The position numbers were made by a program, and so were the translations under genes. Positions 1-8,491 of a stretch of DNA of 28,196 nt are shown piece by piece. How positions within the stretch are numbered: position 1 is the stretch's first letter; each line of letters opens with the position of its first letter. This stretch comes from Betaproteobacteria bacterium (lineage in GTDB: Bacteria > Pseudomonadota > Gammaproteobacteria > Burkholderiales > SG8-41): assembly GCA_025356695.1 (NCBI GenBank), contig JANXSE010000034.1, positions 1-28,196 on the forward strand, in the 5' to 3' direction. Below the pieces are notes generated by a model, which worked only from the letters and a program-made list of their open reading frames with translations, was not told the DNA's origin and did no database searches.

Positions 1-336
1 CTGGCCAAGGCGGCCGATGCCGCCGGCCCGGCTGAAGCCATGCTGCGCCGGGTTGGGCTCGGCGAACGACTGCGTCATTATCCGAAAACGCTGTCGGGCG
101 GGGAGCAGCAGCGCGTGGCATTGGCGCGCGCCTTCGTCATGCAGCCGCAACTGCTGCTGGCCGATGAACCGACCGGCAATCTCGATGCGGCGACCGGCGC
201 CGACGTTATCGATCTGTTGTTCGAACTCAATGCCGAGCGCGGCACCACGCTGATTCTGGTCACGCACGATAACGTGCTGGCGCAGCGCTGCTCGCGCGTG
301 GTGCGGCTCGCCGGCGGTAAAGTCGTTACGGACTGA
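1..336 (+). CDS. ybbA: ABC transporter ATP-binding protein (LolD/YbbA type), 5'-truncated by window
   Basis: This is the C-terminal third of an ABC ATPase; the reading frame is open from base 1, so the start lies outside the window. Visible motifs in order are the ABC signature [14 protein letters not shown], the Walker B segment [12 protein letters not shown] with its catalytic Glu, and the switch histidine in [15 protein letters not shown] is typical of the LolD/MacB/YbbA subfamily, which powers FtsX-fold permeases rather than classical channel importers. The stop is 6 bases before the ATG of a large FtsX-family permease, so the two almost certainly form one transporter (ybbA-ybbP order as in Escherichia coli). 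The substrate is not known from sequence; the symbol rests on gene order and family resemblance. Confidence 0.9.
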   Translation: MAKAADAAGPAEAMLRRVGLGERLRHYPKTLSGGEQQRVALARAFVMQPQLLLADEPTGNLDAATGADVIDLLFELNAERGTTLILVTHDNVLAQRCSRVVRLAGGKVVTD

Positions 337-342
337 TGCGCG

Positions 343-2820
343 ATGCGACTTGCCCTGACTTTATTGTGGCGTGACTGGCGTGCCGGCGAATTGCGCGTGC
401 TCGCCATCGCGTTGATGCTGGCGGTGGCCAGCGTCACCAGCGTGGGTTTCTTTGCCGATCGTTTGCAACAGGCGTTGACCAGCGAAGCCCATCAACTACT
501 CGGCGGCGACGTGGTGCTGGTGGCTGATCACGTCTTCGCACCGAAAATACGCGAAGAGGTTATCGCGCGCGGTTTGCAGATTGCCGAGAGCATGAGTTTT
601 ACCAGCATGGCGCGCACTGCGAGCGAAGCGCAGTTGGTGGCGGTGAAAGCGGTGTCGGCGGGTTATCCCTTGCGCGGCAGGTTGCGAATCGCATCTGCAG
701 CGGGTGTCGCCGATGCGGAAACCGATGCTTTGCCGGTGGCGGGAGAGTTGTGGGTCGATGAACGCATGGCGGGCGTGTTTGCGATCGGTGTCGGCGACCG
801 GCTTGAACTCGGCAACAGTACCTTCAAGGTCAGTGCAATCCTGACGCTGGAACCCGACCGCGGCACTTCGTTCTTCAATTTTGCGCCGCGCCTGTTGATG
901 CGCATGGACGACGTCGCGGCGACCGGCCTCGTGCAGAACGGTAGCCGCATTTCGTATTCGATACTGACGGCGGGTGAACCCGCGGCGGCGGCAGCATTTG
1001 AAAAATCGATCGCACCGCAACTGGGCCGTGGCGAAAGCCTGCAAAGCCTGACGCACGCGCGGCCGGAAATCCGCGGCACGCTGGAGCGTGCGGCGCAGTT
1101 CGTCAATCTGGCCGCTTTGCTGGCGGTGATCCTGGCGGCGGTGGCGATTGCGCTCGGCACGCGCTACTACATCAAACGCCATCTCGACGGTTATGCGGTG
1201 ATGCGCTGCCTGGGCGCGACGCAGGCGCAACTGCTGTCGCTGTTACTGCGCGAATTCGCTACGCTTGGCGTGATCGCCTCGGCGCTTGGCGCGTTATGTG
1301 GTTACGCCGGACAGGCGGTGATCGTCTGGTTGATTGCCGATCTGATGAAGGTGCCGTTGCCCGCACCGTCGTTGCTGCCGGCGCTGCAGGGGTGTGCGGT
1401 CGGCATCGTCTTGTTGCTCGGATTTGCGCTGCCGCCGTTGTTGCAGTTGAAGGACGTGCCGGCGTTGCGCGTCCTGCGGCGCGAACTCGGGCCGGCGCGG
1501 CAGTCGTCGTTGTTTGCCTACGCGATCGGGCTCGCCGCGTTCGCGGGGCTCGTCATCTGGCAGGCCGGTGAAGTGCGGCTGGGCTCCGTGGTGTTCGGCG
1601 GCTTTTGCGCGGCCTTCGCTGTGTTCGGTGTGGTGGCGTGGAGTGCCTTGAAAGTGCTAGGACGCTCAACGGGAGCGAGCGGACCGACCTGGCGTTTCGG
1701 TCTGGCCAATCTCGGCCGGCGCGCGGGGGCGAATACGGTGCAGGTGTTGTCGCTGGCGATCGGTTTGACGACGATTCTGCTCTTGACCTTCACGCGCGGC
1801 GATCTGCTCGCGACCTGGCAGGCCAAACTGCCGCTGGATGCGCCGAACCGTTTCATCGTCAATATCCAGCCCGATCAGCGTACGGCAGTTGAAGAATTTT
1901 TCACCGGCAACGGCATTGCGCAGCCGGAGATTTATCCGATGGTGCGCGGGCGTTATGTTGAGCTCAACGGCCAGCCGGTCAATGCCGAGGGTTTCGATGA
2001 CCGCGCACGACGCATGGTCGAGCGTGAATTCAATCTCTCTTATATGCAGTCGCTGCCGGCGCACAACGTACTGACGGCGGGGCGCGTCTTTAATGCCGAT
2101 GACGCAGCGCATGGCGCGCTGTCGGTCGAAGAGGGCATTGCGCGCACACTCGGCTGGAAGCTCGGCGATGTGCTGACCTGGCAGGTGGCGGGGGAGAACT
2201 TCAAGGCCGAGATCGTCAACATCCGCAAGCTCGACTGGGATTCGATGCGCGTGAATTTCTTCGTCATCGCGACGCCGGCGCTGCTGGAGAGGGCGGCGAC
2301 GAGCCACATCACGAGTTTTCATCTGCCCGCGGAGAAGGCGGCGCTGACGCAGCAGTTGTCGAAACGCTTTCCGAATCTGACGGTAGTCGATATGGGCGCG
2401 CTGCTCAGGCAGGCGCAGGATCTGGTGGCGCAGGTGGTGCGTGCCGTGCAATTCATCTTCATGTTCGCGGTCGGCTCGGGCGTGCTGGTCTTGTATGCCG
2501 CGTTGCTGGCGACGCGCGACGAACGCGTGCGTGAAGCGGCGGTGATGCGCGCACTCGGTGCGTCGCGGCGGCAGGTGCTGGCTTCGCAGCGCGCCGAATT
2601 CGCGGTGCTGGGTTTGCTCGCCGGCCTGCTCGCAGCGGTGGGCGCGACGGCGATCGGCTGGCTGATCGCGCAGAAGGTGTTTCAGTTTCCGTATCAGATC
2701 AACCACTGGGTGTGGTTGGTCGGGCCGTTGCTCGGTCTGGGTTGTCTGGGCGTGAACCTTCGCGCGGCGGCACGCGCTGTGCTGAATACGCCGCCGCTGG
2801 CGGCGCTGCGCGACGCCTGA
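343..2820 (+). CDS. ybbP: FtsX-family ABC transporter permease (YbbP-like)
   Basis: An 825-residue integral membrane protein, close in size to E. coli YbbP. An N-terminal membrane segment (about residues 12-32) is followed by a large periplasmic MacB-like domain. Further hydrophobic segments lie in FtsX blocks around residues 255-345 and near the C-terminus (about 700-815), with additional helices in the middle. The characteristic FtsX sequences RHLDGYAVMRCLGATQAQ and REAAVMRALGASRRQ each follow a transmembrane helix, as expected for a duplicated FtsX permease. It directly follows the ATPase gene and would be its partner. Family members are thought to act on lipid or lipoprotein substrates or mechanically on the envelope; the substrate here is unknown. 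Confidence 0.9.
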   Translation: MRLALTLLWRDWRAGELRVLAIALMLAVASVTSVGFFADRLQQALTSEAHQLLGGDVVLVADHVFAPKIREEVIARGLQIAESMSFTSMARTASEAQLVAVKAVSAGYPLRGRLRIASAAGVADAETDALPVAGELWVDERMAGVFAIGVGDRLELGNSTFKVSAILTLEPDRGTSFFNFAPRLLMRMDDVAATGLVQNGSRISYSILTAGEPAAAAAFEKSIAPQLGRGESLQSLTHARPEIRGTLERAAQFVNLAALLAVILAAVAIALGTRYYIKRHLDGYAVMRCLGATQAQLLSLLLREFATLGVIASALGALCGYAGQAVIVWLIADLMKVPLPAPSLLPALQGCAVGIVLLLGFALPPLLQLKDVPALRVLRRELGPARQSSLFAYAIGLAAFAGLVIWQAGEVRLGSVVFGGFCAAFAVFGVVAWSALKVLGRSTGASGPTWRFGLANLGRRAGANTVQVLSLAIGLTTILLLTFTRGDLLATWQAKLPLDAPNRFIVNIQPDQRTAVEEFFTGNGIAQPEIYPMVRGRYVELNGQPVNAEGFDDRARRMVEREFNLSYMQSLPAHNVLTAGRVFNADDAAHGALSVEEGIARTLGWKLGDVLTWQVAGENFKAEIVNIRKLDWDSMRVNFFVIATPALLERAATSHITSFHLPAEKAALTQQLSKRFPNLTVVDMGALLRQAQDLVAQVVRAVQFIFMFAVGSGVLVLYAALLATRDERVREAAVMRALGASRRQVLASQRAEFAVLGLLAGLLAAVGATAIGWLIAQKVFQFPYQINHWVWLVGPLLGLGCLGVNLRAAARAVLNTPPLAALRDA

Positions 2821-2823
2821 ATG

Positions 2824-2836
2824 TAGAATGGCGTCA
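2824..2836 (+). promoter_or_regulatory. possible leaderless promoter -10 element before rmuC
   Basis: TAGAAT (2824-2829, 5 of 6 matches to TATAAT) lies so that the expected transcription start, about 7 bases downstream, falls on the rmuC ATG at 2836. No Shine-Dalgarno sequence is visible before that ATG. The -35 position (about 2801-2806) does not resemble TTGACA, so this is a weak prediction. Confidence 0.22.
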
Positions 2837-4077
2837 TGACTGAATTACTGATCGGCATCACTATCGCATTGCTCGCTGCGGGCACCGGTTTTCTCGCCTG
2901 GCGCTTGAGCGTATTGCAGCGGCGGCTCGACGAGCTGCCGGCGGCAATGACGCAGGGCTTCGAGGAACGCCACCGCGCCATGCTCGCCGATCTGCATAAC
3001 GGCCTCACGCAGCAGGGCGACCGTCTGACCGCAGCGCTGACCGACAATTCCGATCGCTTGCGCGCCGCGACCGGCGAGGAACTCAAACAAACGCGCGACA
3101 CGCTGCACAAGCTGCAGCTGACGCTGACCGAAACGCTGGGCCAGAACCGCGAGGCGATGCTGGAAAAACTCGCGCTGACGACGCAGGCGCTGACCGGCAA
3201 GATCGACGAGCAGCTCGCATTGATCGCCGGCAAGGTCAACGAGCGCCTTGATGAGGGCTTCAAGAAGACCAACGAAACCTTTACCAATGTGATGACGCGG
3301 CTCGCCACCATCGACGAGGCGCAGAAGAAAATCGAAACGCTGACCGGCAGCGTGGTCGGCCTGCAGGAAATACTCGGTGACAAACGCTCGCGCGGCGCCT
3401 TCGGCGAAGTGCAGCTCGAAGCCATCGTGCGCAATGCACTGCCCGAATCGGCGTTTGAATTTCAGTACACGCTGGCACGCGGCGTGCGCGCCGACTGCGT
3501 GCTGAAGCTGCCGCCGCCGACCGGCATGCTGGCGGTGGATTCGAAATTCCCGCTGGAAAACTACGAACGCATGTTCGCCGAAGGCGCCGAACGCGCGAGT
3601 GCGGCGGCGTTCAAGGCCGACGTGAAGAAACATATCGACGATATCTCCAGCAAATACATCGTGCCCGGCGAAACCGGCGACGGTGCGGTGATGTTCCTGC
3701 CGGCGGAAGCGGTGTTCGCGGAAATCCACGCACGGCATCGCGATCTCGTCGATTACGCGCTGGCGCGCCGCGTCTGGATCACTTCGCCAACCACGCTGAT
3801 GGCAATATTGAATACGGCGCGCGCAGTGATACGCGATGTCGAAATGCGCAAGCAGGTGCACGTCATTCAGGATGAACTCGGCAAACTGGGCGCCGACTTC
3901 GGGCGTTTTCAGTCACGCATGGACAATCTGGCCAAGCACATCGAACAGGCCAAGAATGACGTTGATGACGTGCATGTCAGCAGCCGCAAGATCAGCGAAC
4001 GCTTTGCCAAAATCGAGCGCGTCGAACTTGAAGCCGGTTCTCCGGTCAAGGCGCTCGAGCCCGGCGACGGCAAATGA
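2836..4077 (+). CDS. rmuC: DNA recombination protein RmuC
   Basis: A 413-residue protein with the RmuC layout. There is one N-terminal membrane helix (about residues 3-22), then a long charged coiled-coil region (about 25-170), then the RmuC domain, with the GDKRSRGAFGEVQLE block, AVDSKFPLENY, and MFLPAEAVFAEIHA. RmuC proteins are inner-membrane-anchored, have a predicted PD-(D/E)xK-like nuclease fold, and limit rearrangements at short inverted repeats. No Shine-Dalgarno sequence precedes the ATG; a TAGAAT motif sits where a leaderless promoter would be. Start chosen because the hydrophobic anchor begins immediately after it. Confidence 0.95.
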   Translation: MTELLIGITIALLAAGTGFLAWRLSVLQRRLDELPAAMTQGFEERHRAMLADLHNGLTQQGDRLTAALTDNSDRLRAATGEELKQTRDTLHKLQLTLTETLGQNREAMLEKLALTTQALTGKIDEQLALIAGKVNERLDEGFKKTNETFTNVMTRLATIDEAQKKIETLTGSVVGLQEILGDKRSRGAFGEVQLEAIVRNALPESAFEFQYTLARGVRADCVLKLPPPTGMLAVDSKFPLENYERMFAEGAERASAAAFKADVKKHIDDISSKYIVPGETGDGAVMFLPAEAVFAEIHARHRDLVDYALARRVWITSPTTLMAILNTARAVIRDVEMRKQVHVIQDELGKLGADFGRFQSRMDNLAKHIEQAKNDVDDVHVSSRKISERFAKIERVELEAGSPVKALEPGDGK

Positions 4078-4103
4078 CGTACTGCGCGGGCGACTGACGC
4101 AGC

Positions 4104-4874
4104 ATGTTCGAGGCGTTCAGGCGCTGGCGCCGCCGCCGCATCATCGAGCGCGCCGAACTCGATCCGGCCTTGTGGCAGCAGACGCTGGCCCAACTGCCGT
4201 TTCTGCGCGGGCTTTCCGTCGCGGAGAACGAACGGCTGCGGCAGACCGTCATTCTGTTCCTGCACGACAAATCGATCCACGGCGCGGGCGGACTGACGCT
4301 CGATGTGGCGATGCCGCTGCTGATCGCGGCGCAGGCCTGCATCCTAGTCATGAATCTCGACATCGAGTATTACGCGGGCTGGGTCGAGGTCATTGTGTAT
4401 CCGGACGAGTTCGTGCCGGCGATGGACTATGTGGATGAAGACGGCGTCGTGCATCGCGATCATGCGCCGCGTGCCGGCGAGGCTTGGCTGCAGGGGCCGG
4501 TGATCCTGTCATGGGCGGACGTGGCGCCGCGCGCGGACGGCGACGGTGTGAACGTCGTCATCCACGAATTTGCGCACAAGCTCGATATGCTCAACGGCGA
4601 TGCCAACGGTTATCCGCCGCTGCACGCCGGCATGAAGCGGCAGGACTGGGTCGCCGCGTTCGCCGCATCCTATGCGGATTTCTGCTGCCGCGTGACGGCC
4701 GATGAAGAAACCGTCATCGATCCGTACGCGGCAGAGTCTCCGGCGGAGTTTTTTGCGGTGATGAGCGAGGCCTTCTTCGAAATCCCGCACGCCGTTCAGG
4801 CGCTGTACCCTTTGATCTATACCCAGTTGCGGTTGTTTTACAAACAGGATCCGCAGGGCCGATTGCCCATGTAA
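4104..4874 (+). CDS. mtfA: MtfA-type zinc peptidase (M90 family)
   Basis: A 256-residue soluble protein. The zincin motif HEFAH is at residues 154-158, and a second acidic block, SPAEFFAVMSEAFFE (about 212-226), supplies the likely third metal ligand. The N-terminal half contains VMNLDIEYYAGWVEVIVYPDEF, matching the MtfA family. In E. coli MtfA binds the glucose repressor Mlc and has aminopeptidase activity. Here a glucokinase lies two genes downstream, a loose link to sugar metabolism that may be coincidence. The family assignment is firm; the link to Mlc in this organism is inference. Confidence 0.93.
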   Translation: MFEAFRRWRRRRIIERAELDPALWQQTLAQLPFLRGLSVAENERLRQTVILFLHDKSIHGAGGLTLDVAMPLLIAAQACILVMNLDIEYYAGWVEVIVYPDEFVPAMDYVDEDGVVHRDHAPRAGEAWLQGPVILSWADVAPRADGDGVNVVIHEFAHKLDMLNGDANGYPPLHAGMKRQDWVAAFAASYADFCCRVTADEETVIDPYAAESPAEFFAVMSEAFFEIPHAVQALYPLIYTQLRLFYKQDPQGRLPM

Positions 4875-4903
4875 TTCGCGGGGTAATCGGTTAAGCTTGA
4901 GCG

Positions 4904-6841
4904 GTGTTTAAGCGTCCGCTTTCCTCGCAGTGGGTCTTGACCGCCGGCTTCGGCGGTCTGCTTGCGCTCGTACTCGCGGTCACGTTGCTGGCGCTGGCGC
5001 GCAGCGGCACCGATGGTGTTTACGACGCGGTCATCGCAGCGGCCGGCTTGCTCGCCATTTTGATCGGCGGTGTTGCCGCGCAGTTCGTGTTGCGCAACGT
5101 CGTCGGCAGCGAAGACGCGCTGCGCCATGCGAAGGAACTCGCCGAGGTCACGCTGCGTTCGATCGGTGACGGCGTCATCACGGTGCGTGCCGATGGCTGC
5201 ATCGATCTGATGAATCCGGTGGCTGAATTTTATACCGGCTGGAGTTCTGCCGAGGCGCATGGTCAGCCGCTGGATGTGGTGTATCGCGTCGTCGACGATA
5301 AATCGGGTGCGCCGCTGGCGCATCCCGGTGGCGACGAGAAGGGCGCGCGCGGCGGCGGCATTGCGGCAAAACTGATGCGGCGCGACGGCTCGTCGTGTGC
5401 GATCCGCGATTCGTCGGCGGCCATCCACAGCAGTGCAGGTAATCTCGTCGGCTGGGTGGTGGTGTTTCACGACATCAGTCAGATCGAACAGATGGCGCAG
5501 CAACTGACCTGGCAGGCCAGCCATGATTCATTGACGGGGCTGGTCAACCGGCGCGAGTTTGAGCGCCGACTCACCGAACTGGTGACTTCGGCACGCGGCG
5601 ACGGCCGCCAGCACGCCTTGCTCTACATGGATCTCGACAATTTCAAAACGGTCAACGATACCTGCGGGCATGCCGCCGGCGACGAGATGTTGCGCCAGTT
5701 GACGACGGTGATGCAGACGGGCATGCGCGGCAGCGACACGCTGGCGCGTTTGGGCGGCGACGAATTCGGCGTGCTGCTGGAATCCTGCCCGCTCGAACAG
5801 GCGGTGCGCATCGCTAACGGCATGCGCGAAGCGGTGCGCGAGTTCCGCTTCATCTGGGAAGACAGGACGTTCGGCGTCGGCATCAGCGCCGGGTTGGTCG
5901 GCATCGATGGCGCGGAATCGACCGACCGCGTGCTCGCCGCCGCCGACCGCATCTGTTACGAAGCCAAGAGCAAGGGCCGCGACCGCGTGCAGGTTTATCA
6001 TCCGGAAAACCAAAGTGCGCACGACCAGAATACCGAACTCAGCATGGTGTCGCAGATCAACCACGCATTTGAGCTCGGCAACTTCCGCCTTTACCGTCAG
6101 GAGATCGTGTCACTCAATGCCGCCGAGGGCGACGCCCCGCATTACGAGATACTCGTGCGCATGCTCGATAACAGCGGGCATCCGGTGCCACCGAGTGCGT
6201 TCATGCCGGCGGCCGAACGCTACAATCTGCTCGGATCGATTGAACGCTGGGTGATCAGTTCGCTGGTCGAATTTCTCTCCGTGCAGTGCGAGAGCGGGGC
6301 GATCCGGCGCGAGGCGGGCCAGCCGACGACGGCGTTTTATTCCGTCAATCTGTCGGGGGCGAGCATCAACGATGCGAGTTTTACCGATTTCATCCGCAAA
6401 CTGATCAACCGCTTCAACCTGCCGCGCGGCCTCCTGTGTTTTGAAGTCACGGAAACCACCGCCATTGCCAATCTGTCGAAAGCTGCGTCGCTGATGCATG
6501 AGCTCAAAACGCTGGGCTGCCGCTTTGCCCTCGATGACTTCGGCATTGGCATGTCGTCATTTGCCTACCTCAAGTATCTGCCCGTCGATTACATCAAGAT
6601 CGATGGCGTGTTCGTGCGCGGCATGGCCACCGACCCGATGGATCAGGCCATCGTTGAAGCGATTAACCGCATCGCGCATATCCTGGGCCTGAAAACGGTG
6701 GCCGAATTTGTCGAAGATGCCACCATCCTCGACCGCCTGCGCAGCATCGGCGTTGATTATGCGCAGGGCTATTTCATTGCCAAACCCTCGGCCTTGTTGC
6801 CGCCGGCGGCGGCCGAACCCGCAGTACTGGAGCCCGCATGA
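4904..6841 (+). CDS. membrane PAS-GGDEF-EAL cyclic-di-GMP turnover protein
   Basis: A 645-residue protein starting at a GTG. Two membrane helices (about residues 11-33 and 42-64) precede a PAS domain (about 78-195, ending VVVFHDISQIEQM). The GGDEF domain (about 205-365) has an intact GGDEF at 284-288 and a canonical RxxD inhibitory site at 275-278, exactly five residues upstream. The EAL domain (about 380-630) has EIL in place of EAL (415-417), and retains DDFGIGMSSF, KIDGVFV and QGYFIAKP. Both diguanylate cyclase and phosphodiesterase activity are therefore possible. The PAS domain suggests a small-molecule or redox input, ligand unknown. The gene end overlaps the glucokinase start by ATGA. 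Confidence 0.93.
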   Translation: MFKRPLSSQWVLTAGFGGLLALVLAVTLLALARSGTDGVYDAVIAAAGLLAILIGGVAAQFVLRNVVGSEDALRHAKELAEVTLRSIGDGVITVRADGCIDLMNPVAEFYTGWSSAEAHGQPLDVVYRVVDDKSGAPLAHPGGDEKGARGGGIAAKLMRRDGSSCAIRDSSAAIHSSAGNLVGWVVVFHDISQIEQMAQQLTWQASHDSLTGLVNRREFERRLTELVTSARGDGRQHALLYMDLDNFKTVNDTCGHAAGDEMLRQLTTVMQTGMRGSDTLARLGGDEFGVLLESCPLEQAVRIANGMREAVREFRFIWEDRTFGVGISAGLVGIDGAESTDRVLAAADRICYEAKSKGRDRVQVYHPENQSAHDQNTELSMVSQINHAFELGNFRLYRQEIVSLNAAEGDAPHYEILVRMLDNSGHPVPPSAFMPAAERYNLLGSIERWVISSLVEFLSVQCESGAIRREAGQPTTAFYSVNLSGASINDASFTDFIRKLINRFNLPRGLLCFEVTETTAIANLSKAASLMHELKTLGCRFALDDFGIGMSSFAYLKYLPVDYIKIDGVFVRGMATDPMDQAIVEAINRIAHILGLKTVAEFVEDATILDRLRSIGVDYAQGYFIAKPSALLPPAAAEPAVLEPA

Positions 6842-7851
6842 GCGTTGGTGAAGTGCGTCAGTTGTACGTGCTGGTCGGCGATATCGGCGGCACGAATTCG
6901 CTGCTTGAACTGTTCGCCGAGCACGACGGCGAAATGCGCGGCGTCAGGGAAATCCTGTTGCCGAGCGCCGCGTTTGCCAGTTTCGATCTGCTGCTGGACC
7001 GGTTTTTTGCCGAAAGCGGTGTTGCTTCAACGAGCGTCGCCGCTGCCTGTTTTTCGGTGGCCGGGCCGGTCGAAGGCGGCGTTTGTGCGATGACCAATCT
7101 GGACTGGCGTATCGACGAAGCGGTGCTGAGCGAGCGTTACAAGATTGCCGAGGTGCGTTTGCTGAATGACTTCGCCGCGGTTGGCCACGGCATCGCCAGT
7201 CTGGGCGCACACGACATCGTCACCTTGCAGCGCGGGGTGGCGCAGCCGCATGGCACGCGGCTGGTGGTCGGCGCGGGCACCGGGCTGGGCGTTTGCATGC
7301 TGAACTGGCAGGGTGACAGCTATGCCGTGCATTCGTCGGAAGCGGGGCACACCGATTTTGCACCGCTCGATCCGATGCAGGATGCGTTGCTCGCCGCATT
7401 GCGTGTGCCGTTCGGCCGTGTTTCGTACGAACGCATCGTATCGGGGCCGGGGCTCCTGCGCATTTTCGGTTTTTTGCAGGACACCGGTGCCGGCGTGCCG
7501 TCAAAACAATTGCGCGAGGCGATGCAGAAACAGGACGCGGCGGCGGCGATCTCCGAATTCGCTGTCGGCAAACTCGATCCGCTGGCGGTGCGCGCGCTCG
7601 AACTGTTCATCACGGTGTACGGTGAATTCGTCGGCAACATGGCGTTGACGACGCTGTCGCGCGGCGGCGTTTACATCGCCGGCGGCATTGCGCGCAAGAT
7701 TGCGGCGAAACTTGGCGACGGTAGCTTTGTGCGCGCGTTTACCGACAAGGGACGTTTTGCCGATTTGCTGCGGCGTTATCCGGTCCACATCGTCACCGAT
7801 CCGAAAATCGGCCTCAAGGGCGCACTGAACTACCTGCGTAACGCGGACTGA
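6838..7851 (+). CDS. glk: glucokinase
   Basis: A 337-residue ROK-like/Glk family kinase that phosphorylates glucose with ATP in the cytoplasm. Seen are the N-terminal phosphate-binding motif LVGDIGGTNS (residues 12-21), the sugar-site block RLLNDFAAVGHGI with the catalytic Asp, the second nucleotide motif GAGTGLGV, the glucose-binding SSEAGHTDFAP, and VYIAGGIA near the C-terminus. These match E. coli-type Glk, which is about 321 residues. The ATG overlaps the stop of the preceding GGDEF-EAL gene (ATGA), implying translational coupling. It converges on mobA, with 21 bases between the stops. Confidence 0.93.
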   Translation: MSVGEVRQLYVLVGDIGGTNSLLELFAEHDGEMRGVREILLPSAAFASFDLLLDRFFAESGVASTSVAAACFSVAGPVEGGVCAMTNLDWRIDEAVLSERYKIAEVRLLNDFAAVGHGIASLGAHDIVTLQRGVAQPHGTRLVVGAGTGLGVCMLNWQGDSYAVHSSEAGHTDFAPLDPMQDALLAALRVPFGRVSYERIVSGPGLLRIFGFLQDTGAGVPSKQLREAMQKQDAAAAISEFAVGKLDPLAVRALELFITVYGEFVGNMALTTLSRGGVYIAGGIARKIAAKLGDGSFVRAFTDKGRFADLLRRYPVHIVTDPKIGLKGALNYLRNAD

Positions 7852-7872
7852 GCGCGGCTCGTCAGCTGTATC

Positions 7873-8484
7873 TCACGCCGGCGGCGGCGATTTTTCGAAG
7901 GCGGCGAGTTCCTGCGGCGAATTGATGTTGCTGAAGGCATCGGCAACGTCATCGAAGGCGACTTCGACTACTTTCAGCGTCGCATACCACGTGTCAATCT
8001 TGCGCCCGCCTGCTGCCAGAAACGCTTCCAGATGCGGCAGCACATCGCGCCGGCACAGACAGAACACCGGATGCGGCTGGTCGCCGGTTTTGGCGACCGT
8101 GAGTTGTGCGTTGTGGGTTTGCATGGCGGAATGCAGCCGAGCCACAACGTCCAGCGGCAGAAACGGCGAATCGCAAGGCGTAGTGGCGACCAGTGGATGC
8201 GCTGCCGCAGCCAGCGCAGCATGCAGACCGGCGAGCGGGCCGGCGTAACCGCCTATCACGTCGGCAATGACGCGGTGACCGAACGTCGCATAGACATCGG
8301 CATTTTGATTGGCGTTGATCAGCAGTTCGGACACCTGCGGTGCGAAACGATCGATGACCCAGGCCACCATCGGCCGGCCGCGCAGTTCACGCAGGCCTTT
8401 GTCGACGCCGCCCATGCGCCGACCGAGGCCGCCGGCGAGCACGACGCCGGTGATCGATGGTGGTGCGGTTGGTGATGCGTTCAC
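7873..8484 (-). CDS. mobA: molybdenum cofactor guanylyltransferase MobA
   Basis: About 203 residues from the GTG at 8484. MobA joins GTP to Mo-molybdopterin to form MGD, the precursor of the bis-MGD cofactor of formate dehydrogenase. Visible are ITGVVLAGGLGRRMGGVDKG (the N-terminal nucleotide-binding loop and Lys) and the metal-binding TTPCDSPFLP. An upstream in-frame TTG at 8520 would add 12 residues and overlap fdhD by 29 bases. The GTG at 8484, just after the fdhD stop, gives about 10 residues before ITGVVLAGG, as in E. coli, and is preferred. Neither start has a clear Shine-Dalgarno sequence, so translational coupling to fdhD is likely. Confidence 0.93.
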   Translation of the reverse strand: MNASPTAPPSITGVVLAGGLGRRMGGVDKGLRELRGRPMVAWVIDRFAPQVSELLINANQNADVYATFGHRVIADVIGGYAGPLAGLHAALAAAAHPLVATTPCDSPFLPLDVVARLHSAMQTHNAQLTVAKTGDQPHPVFCLCRRDVLPHLEAFLAAGGRKIDTWYATLKVVEVAFDDVADAFSNINSPQELAAFEKSPPPA

Positions 8485-8491
8485 GGCAGTT

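Noticed and set aside
1666..2706. 346-residue minus-strand frame under the ybbP-like permease
   Set aside because: Arg/His-rich low-information composition typical of antisense shadows; the plus strand encodes a clear FtsX-family protein.
2845..3861. 338-residue minus-strand frame under rmuC
   Set aside because: No domain and composition of an antisense shadow; rmuC is unambiguous.
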